Shown here: piece after piece, positions 50,971 through 62,645 of the stretch
Position numbering within the stretch: the stretch's first letter is position 1
Layout: every line of letters starts with the position of its first letter
Assembly (NCBI RefSeq): GCF_040706555.1
Contig: NZ_JAPDRH010000003.1
Coordinates: forward strand, 186,001-250,000
Direction of reading: 5' to 3'
Source of the DNA: Lentisalinibacter salinarum
GTDB lineage: Bacteria; Pseudomonadota; Gammaproteobacteria; Steroidobacterales; Woeseiaceae
DNA length: 64,000 bases
Notes under the pieces: generated by a model
What the model saw: only the letters and a program-made list of their open reading frames with translations
Database searches by the model: none
What the model was told of the DNA's origin: nothing
Translations under genes and position numbers: made by a program

Positions 50971-52067
50971 AGCACGGCCTTCGGGTAGGCCCCCAGCACG
51001 CGGAACAGCGACGTACCCTGCTCCAGCTCCGCCAGCGCGTCGGAGAGCGGCGGCTCGTCCGCGTGGCCTTCCAGGTCGATGAAGAACACGTAGTCCCACT
51101 TCTTGCGCCGGGACGGCCGCGATTCGATGCGGGTCATGCTGATGCCGTGCTTCGAGAACGGCGCCAGCAGGGTGTGCAGCACGCCGGCGCCCACCGTATC
51201 GCTGGCCGACACCAGCACCGATGTCTTGTCGTCGCCGCTGGGCGTCAGGAGATCCCTGCCGATCACCAGGAAGCGCGTGGTGTTGTCGGGCCGGTCCTCG
51301 ATGTCCGCGACCATGACGTCCAGGCCGTATACCTCGGCGGCGGCCTCGCCCGCAATGGCCGCCGTGCCCGCCTCGTCGCGGGCCCGGCGCGCGCCGGCCG
51401 CGTTGCTCGTGACCGGTATCAGTTCGGCCTGGGGCAGGTACTCACGCAGCCAGACCCGGCACTGCGCCAGGGACTGCTGGTGGGCGCAGATACGCTCCAC
51501 CTTGTCCAGCGACGGCAGGTTGCCGAGCAGATGCTGGCGGATGCGCAGCTCGATCTCGCCGCAGATCTTCAGCGGCGAGATCAGGAACATGTCCAGGGTG
51601 TGGTTCACCGTGCCCTCGGTGGAGTTCTCGATGGGGACCACGCCGAAATCGGCATGGCCGGCCTCCACCTCGTGGAAGACCTCCTCGATGGTGGCGAGCG
51701 GCAGCGCCCGCACCGAATGCCCGAAGTGCTTGCTGACCGCCGACTGGGTGAACGTGCCCTCCGGGCCGAGGAAGCCGATTTTCAGCGGTTCCTGCTGGGC
51801 GAGGCAGGCCGACATGATCTCCCGGAACAGACGCACCATCTCCTCGTCGCTTAGCGGACCCTCGTTGCGCGCGAGCACGCCGCGCAGCACCTCCGCCTCC
51901 CGCTCGGGCCGGAAGTAGTCGATCGAGCGGGCGAGCTCGCCCTTGCTCTCGCCCACCCGTTTCGCCTGCTCGGCACGGGCGCTGATCAGGGCCTGGATCT
52001 GCTCGTCGATCTCGTCGATGCGTTGCCGGATCTCGGTGAGATCCGGTTCCGGTTTGCGCTCATTCAT
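50967..52067 (-). CDS. pheA: bifunctional chorismate mutase / prephenate dehydratase
   Basis: 366 aa from ATG 52067, with AGGAAA upstream. N-terminal AroQ chorismate mutase (LTEIRQRIDEIDEQIQALISARAEQAKRVGESK, about 9-95), prephenate dehydratase (KIGFLGPEGTFTQSAVSKHFG, about 98-280, with VPIENSTEGTVNHTLD and the DNTTRFLVIG segment containing the catalytic Thr), and a C-terminal ACT domain (about 285-360, ESRPSRRKKWDYVFFIDLEGH) for phenylalanine feedback. Confidence 0.97.
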   Translation of the reverse strand: MNERKPEPDLTEIRQRIDEIDEQIQALISARAEQAKRVGESKGELARSIDYFRPEREAEVLRGVLARNEGPLSDEEMVRLFREIMSACLAQQEPLKIGFLGPEGTFTQSAVSKHFGHSVRALPLATIEEVFHEVEAGHADFGVVPIENSTEGTVNHTLDMFLISPLKICGEIELRIRQHLLGNLPSLDKVERICAHQQSLAQCRVWLREYLPQAELIPVTSNAAGARRARDEAGTAAIAGEAAAEVYGLDVMVADIEDRPDNTTRFLVIGRDLLTPSGDDKTSVLVSASDTVGAGVLHTLLAPFSKHGISMTRIESRPSRRKKWDYVFFIDLEGHADEPPLSDALAELEQGTSLFRVLGAYPKAVL

Positions 52068-52123
52068 CGGGGATTTCCTGTTATCAGGCGGCAAGTCTAA
52101 CGGCTGGCTCGGCACGGGACATC

Positions 52124-53230
52124 TCAGGCGCGGGTCCGCTCGAACTCCGCCATGAAGGCCACCAGCGCATCGACCCCCGCCTGGGGCATGGCGTTGTAGA
52201 GGCTCGCACGCATGCCGCCTACCGAGCGATGGCCTTTGAGATTGGCCAGTCCGGCGGCCTCGGCCTCGGCCAGGAAGGTCGCATCGAGGGCCGGGTCGGC
52301 CAGCGTGAACGGGACGTTCATGCGCGAGCGGGAGCCGGGCTCGACCGGGTTTGCGTAGAAGTCGGATCCGTCGATGGCCTGATAAAGGGTCTCCGCCTTG
52401 CGGGCGTTCGCGGCGCCGATGGCCTCGAGCCCGCCCTGCTCCAGCAGCCAGTCGAAGACCAGACCCGCCATGTACCAGGCGAACGTGGGCGGCGTGTTGC
52501 TCATGGAGCCGGCCTCGGCGTGCACGGCGTAGCGGAGCATGCTCGGCACGTCGTCCCGGGCCGTCTCCAGCAGGTCGTCGCGGACGATGACCAGCGTCAG
52601 CCCGGCCGGACCGATGTTCTTCTGAGCGCCGGCATAGATGAGGCCGAAGCGGCCGACGTCGAGCGGGCGCGAGAGGATATTGGAGGACATGTCCGCCACC
52701 AGCGGCACGTCACCAGTCTCGGGTATACAGTGGAACTCGACGCCGCCGATGGTTTCGTTGGGCGTGTAATGGAGGTAGGCGGCGTCCTCGCTCACCTGCC
52801 ATTCGGAGGCGGCGGGCACGCGGGTATAGCTCGAGCCCGCCTCGTCCGCGGCGACGTTCACGCGGCAGAACCGTCGCGCCTCGGCCACGGCCTTGCGGCC
52901 CCAGTTGCCGGTCACCACGTAGTCCGCCGTGGCCTCCGGCGTGGCGAGATTCAGCGGCGCCATCGCGAACTGCAGCGTGGCACCGCCCTGCAGGAACAGC
53001 ACGCGATAGTTGTCGGGCACGTCGAGCAGCCGGCGCAGCGCCGCATCCGAGCGCTCCGCGACCTCCCGGAACGCGGCGCCGCGATGGCTGAGCTCCATCA
53101 CGGACATCCCGGTGTCGGCGAAGTCGGTCAGCTCCTCCCGCGCGCGCTCCAGCACCGCCAGGGGCAGCGCTGCGGGACCGGCACTGAAGTTATGGACCCG
53201 CGCGCCTACCGTCGTCATTGCCACTGCCAT
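52124..53230 (-). CDS. serC: phosphoserine aminotransferase
   Basis: 368 aa from ATG 53230, the ATG with GGAG nearest upstream; a second ATG four codons on is possible. Class-V PLP aminotransferase: VHNFSAGPAALPLAVLERAREEL, VTGNWGRKAV and PLP lysine in GLIYAGAQKNIGPAGLTLV. Makes phosphoserine for serine and 4-phosphohydroxythreonine for pyridoxal phosphate. It lies 40 bases behind gyrA and 56 before pheA, the order found in Pseudomonas. Confidence 0.96.
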   Translation of the reverse strand: MAVAMTTVGARVHNFSAGPAALPLAVLERAREELTDFADTGMSVMELSHRGAAFREVAERSDAALRRLLDVPDNYRVLFLQGGATLQFAMAPLNLATPEATADYVVTGNWGRKAVAEARRFCRVNVAADEAGSSYTRVPAASEWQVSEDAAYLHYTPNETIGGVEFHCIPETGDVPLVADMSSNILSRPLDVGRFGLIYAGAQKNIGPAGLTLVIVRDDLLETARDDVPSMLRYAVHAEAGSMSNTPPTFAWYMAGLVFDWLLEQGGLEAIGAANARKAETLYQAIDGSDFYANPVEPGSRSRMNVPFTLADPALDATFLAEAEAAGLANLKGHRSVGGMRASLYNAMPQAGVDALVAFMAEFERTRA

Positions 53231-53270
53231 GGGGCGTCTCCGGCGAGGCGCCGCCGGTGCGGGCGGCCCG

Positions 53271-55826
<2,556 letters not shown>

Positions 55827-56124
55827 GGCTACTCACATAAAACCGGTCCATCGCCTTCCCCTTGCAGGGTGCCGGCGGACGATCCGTGCTGCAGGAATCA
55901 GGTCTCGGCCAGTGCTTGCGGCGGGAGCCGGTATAGCCTACCTCTGCGCCTTTTTCTGGCCCCTGATCAGACGAAAATTTTAGCATAAATCGGGACTTGT
56001 ACGTAGCCGCAGGGGCCCCGGCGGCGCCGTAAGCGACGGCCCTGAAGGGCGGGCCTGTATACTAGGCTCCCGGCTCCGGCCCGGGCATAGATCCACCCTC
56101 AATAAAGTCAGTATTTTCATACAG
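55827..56124. promoter_or_regulatory. divergent promoter region of gyrA and mtaD
   Basis: 298 bp without a gene. For gyrA (minus) the sequence TGCTAAAAT at 55985-55977 is an extended -10 with five of six TATAAT matches, about 150 bases from the ATG. For mtaD (plus) TATACT at 56058-56063 is a candidate -10 without a good -35. Nothing else stands out. Confidence 0.45.
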
Positions 56125-57450
56125 ATGGAGCAATGCGACCTGATCATCTCGTGCCGCTGGGTGGCACCCGTGGCACCGGCCGACACGGTGCTGGAGCACC
56201 ATGCCCTGGTCATCCGTGACGGCGTGATCGTCGCGCTGGTGCCGGCGGCGCAGGCGAGTGCCCGCTTCGCGGCCGCCGACGTGGTCCATCTCGATGACCA
56301 TCTCGTGATCCCCGGGCTGGTGAATGCTCACACCCACGCCGCCATGTCGCTGTTCCGGGGACTGGCCGACGACCTGCCGCTGGAGGTCTGGCTCCGCGAG
56401 CACATCTGGCCGGCCGAGGGCCGCTGGATCGACGCGGAATTCGTCCGCGACGGCACCCGGCTGGCCATCGCCGAGATGCTGTTGGGCGGCACCACCTGCT
56501 TCAACGACATGTATTTCTTCCCCGACATCGTCGCCGAGACCGTGGCCGCGGCCCAGATGCGCGCCTCGGTGGGCATGATCCTGGTGGACGCGCCGACGCC
56601 CTGGGCAAAGGATGCCGGCGAGTACCTGTCCAAGGGCGTCGCGGTGCACGACCGCTATGCCTCCCATCCGCTGGTGAGCACCCATTTCGCGCCCCACGCG
56701 CCCTACTCCGTGAGCGAGGCCAGCCTCGGCAGGCTCCGTGCGCTGGCCGACCAGCTGGACGTGCCGGTGCACATGCACGTCCACGAGACCGCGGCCGAGG
56801 TGGCCGCCGAGCAGGAGGCCAACGGCATGCGTCCGCTGGAGCGGCTCCGGCACCTCGGCTTCGTGAACGGCTCGCTGCTGGCCGTGCACATGACCTGTCT
56901 CACCGATGAGGAGATCGCGCTCGCCGCGGGCGCGGGCGTCTCCGTGGCCCATTGCCCGGAGTCGAACCTGAAGCTCGCCAGCGGCATCGCGCCCGTCGCG
57001 CGCCTTCTCGAGGCCGGCATCAACGTCGCTCTCGGCACCGACGGCGCGGCCAGCAATAACAACCTGGACATGCTGGGCGAGATGCGCACCGCCGCCCTGC
57101 TCGGCAAGGCGGCCGCCGGCGATGCGAGCGCACTCTCCGCCCACACCGTCCTGCGCATGGCCACGCTGAACGGAGCCGCCGCGCTGGGCCTCGCCGACAG
57201 CATCGGCAGCCTGGAACCGGGCAAATGGGCGGACGTCTGCGCCGTCGACCTGTCAGCGCCACGCACCCAGCCCGTGTACGAGCCGGTCTCCCAGCTCGTC
57301 TACGCCGCCGAGGCCTCGCAGGTCAGCGACGTCTGGGTGGCCGGGCGACAGCTGGTCAAGCGCGGACGGCTCAGCCACCTGCGCCTGGACGACATCAGCG
57401 GCCGGGCCGCAGAATGGAGAGAGAAAATCTGGAATTACGACCATGAATGA
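56125..57450 (+). CDS. mtaD: 5-methylthioadenosine / S-adenosylhomocysteine deaminase family amidohydrolase
   Basis: 441 aa metal-dependent hydrolase of the TRZ/ATZ family. Metal ligands in VNAHTHAAMSLFRG (HxH), HMHVHET, and the Asp in GTDGAASNNNLDM; the fold-closing C-terminal beta sandwich ends in a normal SLEPGKWADVCAVDL. Deaminates 5-methylthioadenosine and related adenosines; in Pseudomonas the orthologue (next to gyrA and ubiG) acts on methylthioadenosine. Its stop overlaps ubiG by eight bases. Confidence 0.9.
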   Translation: MEQCDLIISCRWVAPVAPADTVLEHHALVIRDGVIVALVPAAQASARFAAADVVHLDDHLVIPGLVNAHTHAAMSLFRGLADDLPLEVWLREHIWPAEGRWIDAEFVRDGTRLAIAEMLLGGTTCFNDMYFFPDIVAETVAAAQMRASVGMILVDAPTPWAKDAGEYLSKGVAVHDRYASHPLVSTHFAPHAPYSVSEASLGRLRALADQLDVPVHMHVHETAAEVAAEQEANGMRPLERLRHLGFVNGSLLAVHMTCLTDEEIALAAGAGVSVAHCPESNLKLASGIAPVARLLEAGINVALGTDGAASNNNLDMLGEMRTAALLGKAAAGDASALSAHTVLRMATLNGAAALGLADSIGSLEPGKWADVCAVDLSAPRTQPVYEPVSQLVYAAEASQVSDVWVAGRQLVKRGRLSHLRLDDISGRAAEWREKIWNYDHE

Positions 57451-58174
57451 CCCGCAAGCGAAGACCGGCGGTAACGTCGATGAGGGCGAGATCCGCAAGT
57501 TCGAGGCGATGGCCGAGACGTGGTGGGATCCGGACGGCGACTTCGCACCCATCCACCAGATGAACCCGCTGCGGCTCGGCTACATCGATGAGCGGGCGCC
57601 GCTGTCGGGCCGCAAGGTACTCGACATCGGCTGCGGCGGCGGCATTCTCAGCGAGGCGATGGCGGCGGCCGGAGCCGAGGTGACCGGCATCGACCTCGCG
57701 CCCGGCCCCCTCGCCGTGGCACGCACCCACGCCCGGGAATTCGGCGTGGACGTGGATTACCTGGAGACCGGCGCCGAAGACCTGGCGGGCGAACGGCCGG
57801 AAGCCTACGACGTCGTCACGTGCCTGGAGATGCTCGAACACGTACCGGAGCCCGGCAGCGTCATCGACGCGTGCAGCCGCCTTGTGCGGCCGGGCGGCCA
57901 TGTGTTCTTCTCCACCATCAACCGCACGGCGAAAGCCTTCGCGCTCGCCATCGTCGGCGCGGAGTACGTGCTGCGCCTGCTGCCGCGCGGCACTCACGAG
58001 TACGAGAAGCTGATCCGACCGTCGGAACTGGAGGCGTGGGCGAGGCAGGCGGACCTCCTCCTGGAGGAACTGACCGGCGTGCGCTACAACCCGCTGACGC
58101 GCCACTTCAGTATCACGAAGGACGTTGACGTCAACTACATCGCCCACTTCCGCAGGCGGGGCGCCGGCGGATGA
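57443..58174 (+). CDS. ubiG: ubiquinone biosynthesis O-methyltransferase
   Basis: 243 aa SAM-dependent methyltransferase. SAM-binding motif I VLDIGCGGGILSEAMAAAGAEVTGID near residue 55; VDEGEIRKFEAMAETWWDPDGDFAPIHQMNPLRLGYI is the typical UbiG N-terminus, and FFSTINRTAKAFALAIVGAEYVLRLLPRGTHEYEKLIRPSEL the membrane-associating C-terminal part. Performs both O-methylations of ubiquinone synthesis. Overlaps mtaD at its start and the phosphatase gene at its end (ATGA). Confidence 0.96.
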   Translation: MNDPQAKTGGNVDEGEIRKFEAMAETWWDPDGDFAPIHQMNPLRLGYIDERAPLSGRKVLDIGCGGGILSEAMAAAGAEVTGIDLAPGPLAVARTHAREFGVDVDYLETGAEDLAGERPEAYDVVTCLEMLEHVPEPGSVIDACSRLVRPGGHVFFSTINRTAKAFALAIVGAEYVLRLLPRGTHEYEKLIRPSELEAWARQADLLLEELTGVRYNPLTRHFSITKDVDVNYIAHFRRRGAGG

Positions 58175-58845
58175 CGGAGCCGAGGCCTTTCGCCGGCTGG
58201 CTGTTCGACCTGGACGGCACGCTCATCGACACCGCGCCGGACATGACCGATACGCTGGCGGAACTCTGCCGCGCGTACGACACACGCCCGCCCGAATACC
58301 ACCTCGCGCGCGCGAACATCACCAACGGGGCCGCCGGCCTGATCCGTCTCGCCTTCCCGGATCGGGACGAAGAGACGCGTCGCGCGCTGTACGAGGAATA
58401 CCTGCAACGCTACGCCGACCGCGTCCACCGCAGCTCGCGCCTGTTCGAGGGGATGGAAGAGGTACTCGCCGCCATCGAGGCCGTCGGCCTGCCCTGGGGC
58501 ATCGTGACCAACAAGCCCCAGGGGCTCACGGACGCGCTGCTCGAGGGCCTGGGACTCGGCACCCGATCCCGGATTACCGTCGGCGGCGACGCACTGCCCC
58601 AGCGCAAGCCGCATCCGGCGCCGCTCCTGCATGCGGCACGCGCGCTCGCCGTGCCTGCAGCAGACTGTGTGTACGTGGGCGATAACCTGCGCGACGTGGA
58701 GGCCGGCCGCGCGGCCGGCATGCGCACGATCGCCGCGGCTTACGGCTATCTGCTGCCGGAGGACGATGCCCGGGGCTGGCAGGCCGACCTCGTCATCGAG
58801 CATCCGGTGGCGCTACTGCCGATACTGGAGGAAGCGCGCGGGTGA
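58171..58845 (+). CDS. mupP: HAD phosphatase, probable N-acetylmuramic acid 6-phosphate phosphatase (MupP-like)
   Basis: 224 aa HAD hydrolase: nucleophile motif WLFDLDGTLIDTAPDM, K in RKPHPAPLLHA and metal motif VGDNLRDVEAGRAAGM. The family contains Gph (phosphoglycolate phosphatase) and MupP. Position directly after ubiG and near gyrA is that of Pseudomonas MupP, a peptidoglycan-recycling enzyme, so MupP is favoured by synteny; sequence motifs alone do not separate the two. Overlaps ubiG (ATGA) and rmuC (GTGA). Confidence 0.75.
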   Translation: MTEPRPFAGWLFDLDGTLIDTAPDMTDTLAELCRAYDTRPPEYHLARANITNGAAGLIRLAFPDRDEETRRALYEEYLQRYADRVHRSSRLFEGMEEVLAAIEAVGLPWGIVTNKPQGLTDALLEGLGLGTRSRITVGGDALPQRKPHPAPLLHAARALAVPAADCVYVGDNLRDVEAGRAAGMRTIAAAYGYLLPEDDARGWQADLVIEHPVALLPILEEARG

Positions 58846-60206
58846 GCGACTGGCTGCAGGTCCCGGTTCCGGCGTGGATGGCCGGCGTCGCTTCTGCCGT
58901 ATCGCTGGCTCTCGGGCTGCTCCTGCTCTGGCTGTTCGTCCGCGGGCGCCTCGCCCGGCTGACTGCGGAACGCGACGACGCCGAACGCCGCGTGAAGGAT
59001 CAGGAAGCGCTGCGGGCGGAACGGGAAGCGGCCTTCGAGCTCGCCGCCAGCCGTCTCCAGGAGTCCTTCGGCGACGTGGCCCACCGCAGCCTCCGGGTGA
59101 ACAGCGAGGCGTTCCTGCGCCTTGCCAAGCAGAACCTCGGCGCCCAGCAGCAGCAGGCCACGCACGCGCTGTCCGAGCGCGAGAAGGCCGTCGAGAACCT
59201 GGTGAAACCCATCCGCGAGGCGCTGGAGAAGACGGAGCGCCAGATCGGCCATCTGGAGAAGGCCCGCTCGGAGGCCTACGGCAGCATCACCGCGCAGCTC
59301 GAGGCCATGCAGGCCAGCCAGCAGGCCCTGCAGGCCGAGACCAGCAATCTCGTGAAGGCCCTGCGCCGGCCCGAGGTACGCGGCCAGTGGGGCGAGATCA
59401 CGCTGCGCCGTCTCGTCGAGCTGGCCGGCATGGTCGAGCACTGTGATTTCGTCGAGCAGGAGACCGGCGGCGGCGCCGGCGAGCGCATACGTCCCGACAT
59501 GATCATCCGCATGCCGGACGACCGGGAACTCGTCGTGGACGTGAAAACACCGCTCGATGCCTACCTGGCGGCGGTGGAAGCCACCGACGACCAGCTGCGT
59601 GCGGCCGCCCTCGCCCGCCACGAGCGCAAGGTCCGCGAACGCATCCGCGAGCTGGCAAGCAAGCACTATTGGTCCCAGTTTCCGCGCAGCCCGGAGTTCG
59701 TGATTCTGTTCATCCCTGGCGACCAGTTCCTCTCGGCGGCGATGAACCAGAATCCGGACCTGCTGGACGAGGCCCTGCGACAGAAGATCATCCTGGCCAC
59801 GCCCACCAGCTTCGTCGCGTTGCTGAAGGCCGTCGCCTACGGCTGGCGCCAGCTGGCGCTCGCCGAGAACGCGGAGGAGATCCGCGGACTGGCCGTCGAG
59901 CTCTACGATCGGCTCGCCACTTTCGGCAGCCACCTGAATCGGGTGGGGCGCCAGCTCTCCGGCAGCGTCAACGCATTCAACGCGGCCGTCGGCTCGCTGG
60001 AACGCAGCGTGCTCCCCGGCGCCCGCAAGTTCAGGGAACTCGGCGTGCAGACGCGGAAAAACCTGGATACCCTCGAGCCCGTGGAAGAGATCACCCGCGT
60101 GGCCGGGTCGGGGCCGGAGTCGGACGCCGGGCCGCCCACCGAATCGGTACCCGAGTCGGGACCGGAGCCGGGCGCCGGATCGACCGACGAACCCACGCGC
60201 CCCTGA
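58842..60206 (+). CDS. rmuC: DNA recombination protein RmuC
   Basis: 454 aa from GTG 58842. An N-terminal membrane segment (GVASAVSLALGLLLLWLFVRG) leads into a long coiled coil (about 40-170), then the nuclease-like core PEVRGQWGEITLRRLVELAGMVEHCDF, PDMIIRMPDDRELVVDVKTPLDAYLAA and LFIPGDQFLSAAMNQNPDLLDEALRQKIILATPTSFVALLKAVAYGW. RmuC limits inversion at short inverted repeats in E. coli. The last 50 residues are a Pro/Glu/Gly-rich tail. It is inserted between mupP and yciK compared with the order in Pseudomonas. Confidence 0.94.
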   Translation: MSDWLQVPVPAWMAGVASAVSLALGLLLLWLFVRGRLARLTAERDDAERRVKDQEALRAEREAAFELAASRLQESFGDVAHRSLRVNSEAFLRLAKQNLGAQQQQATHALSEREKAVENLVKPIREALEKTERQIGHLEKARSEAYGSITAQLEAMQASQQALQAETSNLVKALRRPEVRGQWGEITLRRLVELAGMVEHCDFVEQETGGGAGERIRPDMIIRMPDDRELVVDVKTPLDAYLAAVEATDDQLRAAALARHERKVRERIRELASKHYWSQFPRSPEFVILFIPGDQFLSAAMNQNPDLLDEALRQKIILATPTSFVALLKAVAYGWRQLALAENAEEIRGLAVELYDRLATFGSHLNRVGRQLSGSVNAFNAAVGSLERSVLPGARKFRELGVQTRKNLDTLEPVEEITRVAGSGPESDAGPPTESVPESGPEPGAGSTDEPTRP

Positions 60207-60210
60207 CGCC

Positions 60211-61050
60211 GTGACGGACGCACCCGAGAACTGGACCAGGCTCCGGGCCGGTTCCGACGAGGAGCTGGTCGCCAATTTCCTGCGTGGCGATTCCGAACGC
60301 CGCTTCCGGCTGCTGTGCGCGCTGCGCGATACGATCCTCGCCGCCTCGGCCGGGAGCCGGGACCCCGCCATCGGCGCCGTCAAGCTGGACTGGTGGCGGC
60401 AGGAGATCGCCCGGCTGGCAGTCGGCGAACCCCGTCATCCGCTGACCAGCGGGCTGGCGGAGCTGCTGCCCGTGGCCTCGTCCTTCGTCCCCTGGCTGGA
60501 AGAACTCGTCATCTGCGCGGAATCCCTGGGCCGCGGCGAGACGCCGGAGTCGGTCGACCAGCTGAGGCTGTATTGCTTCCGCCGGGAAAGCGCCGCGCTG
60601 ACGCTCGCCGCCGCGCCATCCGGTGAACAGACGCACGACGAACCCCGCCGCGCGGCCGCGCGGCACGCAGGTATCGCCTGGGGCATGGCGAAGACCACCG
60701 GCGCGCTGGCGGCCGGGCGGCAGCTCTTCCTCCTGCCCCGGGACGTCGCGGCCGATGCCGGACTGGACGACATGGCGCCCGGCAGGTGGCCGGAGCAGGA
60801 CGGATTCCGCCGCGCAGTCGAGTATCTGGCGGACGCCGGACTCGAGGAACTCGCGCGCGCCGGGCCCGGGACTTGCGACGCCAGCGCCGTCACCGCGGTG
60901 GTCGCCGCCGTCAGCGAAGCGCACCTGACCGCGCGGCGCCGCGACGGGACCCGCGGCCCGGCCCATCCGTTACAATTGCTCTGGCGCGCGTGGCGCGCCG
61001 CCCGGCGCCACGCGCGCACCCCCAGCACCCCCGATCAGGAGCAGCCGTGA
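60211..61050 (+). CDS. squalene/phytoene synthase-like protein
   Basis: 279 aa from GTG 60211. Residues about 20-260 resemble the trans-isoprenyl diphosphate synthase head-to-head family, closest to the short bacterial/mitochondrial NDUFAF6-like branch: RFRLLCALRDTILAASAGSRDPAIGAVKLDWWRQEIARL. I do not see the two DxxxD metal motifs in their usual place, so synthase activity is doubtful. It overlaps the SDR gene (GTGA) and starts four bases after rmuC. A role in complex I assembly or lipid metabolism is speculative. Confidence 0.75.
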   Translation: MTDAPENWTRLRAGSDEELVANFLRGDSERRFRLLCALRDTILAASAGSRDPAIGAVKLDWWRQEIARLAVGEPRHPLTSGLAELLPVASSFVPWLEELVICAESLGRGETPESVDQLRLYCFRRESAALTLAAAPSGEQTHDEPRRAAARHAGIAWGMAKTTGALAAGRQLFLLPRDVAADAGLDDMAPGRWPEQDGFRRAVEYLADAGLEELARAGPGTCDASAVTAVVAAVSEAHLTARRRDGTRGPAHPLQLLWRAWRAARRHARTPSTPDQEQP

Positions 61051-61796
61051 CCTTCGATCCCCGCACCTACACTCCCAACGAGAACCTGCTGGCCGACCGC
61101 GTCATCCTCGTCACGGGCGCCGGCGACGGCATCGGCCGGGCCGCGGCGAAACGATTCGCCGGACTGGGCGCGCGCGTGATCCTGCTCGGGCGCACGGTGA
61201 GCAAGCTGGAGTCGGTCTACGACGAGATCATCGACGCGGGGCACCTGCGCCCCTCCATCGCTCCCGTGGACTTCGAGAAGGCCGACGGCGAGACCTATAC
61301 GAGCCTCGCGGACAGCATCGCGGACGAGTTCGGCCGGCTGGACGGCCTGCTGCACAACGCCGGCATCCTGGGTGAACTCGCGCCCATCGAACACTACGAC
61401 GTCGCCCTGTGGCAGCGCGTCATCCACGTCAATCTGACAGCAGAGTTCGTCCTGACCAAGGTCTGCCTGCCCCTGCTGCGAAAATCCGAGGACGGCTCCA
61501 TCGTCTTCACGTCCAGTGGCGTGGGCCGGCAGGGCCGCGCTTACTGGGGCGCCTACGCGGTCTCCAAATTCGGCGTCGAATGCCTCTCCCAGGTCCTCGC
61601 CCAGGAGACCGAGAAGGCGGGCATCCGGGTCAATTGCGTGAACCCCGGCGCCACCCGCACCGACATGCGGCTGAAAGCGTATCCGGCAGAGGACAGGGAC
61701 AAGCTGGCCACTCCGGAGGAGGTGCTGACACCCCACATCTATCTGCTCGGCCCCGACAGCCGGGGCGTCACCGGCGGGTCTTTCGACGCCCAGTAG
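61047..61796 (+). CDS. yciK: short-chain dehydrogenase, YciK family
   Basis: 249 aa from GTG 61047 with CAGGAG upstream. Rossmann motif ILVTGAGDGIGRAAAKRF, NNAG-type motif as LLHNAGILG, catalytic Ser in FTSSGVG and Tyr/Lys in YWGAYAVSKFG. The orthologue lies next to mupP in Pseudomonas. Substrate unknown. Its 3' end overlaps rluB on the other strand by 29 bases. Confidence 0.88.
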   Translation: MTFDPRTYTPNENLLADRVILVTGAGDGIGRAAAKRFAGLGARVILLGRTVSKLESVYDEIIDAGHLRPSIAPVDFEKADGETYTSLADSIADEFGRLDGLLHNAGILGELAPIEHYDVALWQRVIHVNLTAEFVLTKVCLPLLRKSEDGSIVFTSSGVGRQGRAYWGAYAVSKFGVECLSQVLAQETEKAGIRVNCVNPGATRTDMRLKAYPAEDRDKLATPEEVLTPHIYLLGPDSRGVTGGSFDAQ

Positions 61797-62634
61797 ACCT
61801 GCCCGCCGCGCGCCCGGCCTGGCGCCCCGTCTTCGCCCCGGACGTTCCCCGGCGCCGTTTCGGGTCCTGGCCGGCATCTTCCGGCCTCTCGGCGGCGACC
61901 TCGAGGCCCGCCGCCGCATACAACGCCCCGGCCTCGGCCGCCGTCAGGGGACGGTGTTGTCCCCGGCGCAGCCCCCGGGGAAGGTGTATCGGACCGTAAC
62001 CGATGCGGATGAGCCGGCTCACCTCGACACCCGCCGCTTCCCAGAGCCGCCGCACCTCCCGGTTGCGGCCTTCCCGCAGGGTCACCTCGTACCACTGATT
62101 GACGCCTTCGCCGCCTTTCTCCGCGAGGCTGTCGAAGGCGGCCGGACCATCCTCCAGTTCGATGCCGCCGGTCAGTCGTGCCAGGTCCTCCGCCGAAGGC
62201 GTACCTCGCACGCGCACCGCGTAGCGCCGCTCGATGGTGCTGGATGGATGCATGAGCGCATTGGCCAGCGCGCCGTCGGTCGTGAAGATCAGCAGACCAC
62301 TGGTGGCGACGTCCAGGCGGCCGACGCTCACCCAGCGCCCCCGGTCCAGCCGCGGCAGCGCGTCGAATACAGTGGCATGCCCGGACTCGTTGCTGCGCGA
62401 GCAGACCTCGCCCTGGGGCTTGTGATAGATCAGATGCCGATGGAACCCCGGTTCGGGCCGACGGACCGCGAGGGGACGGCCGTCGAGGGTGATCCGCTCA
62501 TCGCCCGTGACCGTGTCGCCGAGCACGGCCGTGCGGCCGTCGATCGCGAGCCGCGCGTCGCTTATCCAGCGCTCGATCTCGCGGCGGGAACCGTGGCCGG
62601 CTGCCGCCAGCACCTTCTGCAAACGCTCAGCCAT
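61768..62634 (-). CDS. rluB: 23S rRNA pseudouridine synthase B
   Basis: 288 aa. N-terminal S4 domain (RLQKVLAAAGHGSRREIERWISDARLAIDGRTA, about 4-60), catalytic domain with the nucleophilic Asp in VSVGRLDVATSGLLIFTTDGALAN and GYGPIHLPRGLRRGQ. Modifies U2605 of 23S rRNA in E. coli. The C-terminal 45 residues are a basic Arg/Gly/Thr-rich tail, common in RluB. Lies 11 bases behind scpB, the usual scpA-scpB-rluB arrangement. Confidence 0.95.
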   Translation of the reverse strand: MAERLQKVLAAAGHGSRREIERWISDARLAIDGRTAVLGDTVTGDERITLDGRPLAVRRPEPGFHRHLIYHKPQGEVCSRSNESGHATVFDALPRLDRGRWVSVGRLDVATSGLLIFTTDGALANALMHPSSTIERRYAVRVRGTPSAEDLARLTGGIELEDGPAAFDSLAEKGGEGVNQWYEVTLREGRNREVRRLWEAAGVEVSRLIRIGYGPIHLPRGLRRGQHRPLTAAEAGALYAAAGLEVAAERPEDAGQDPKRRRGTSGAKTGRQAGRAAGRSTGRRKTRR

Positions 62635-62645
62635 GACGGCGCGTA

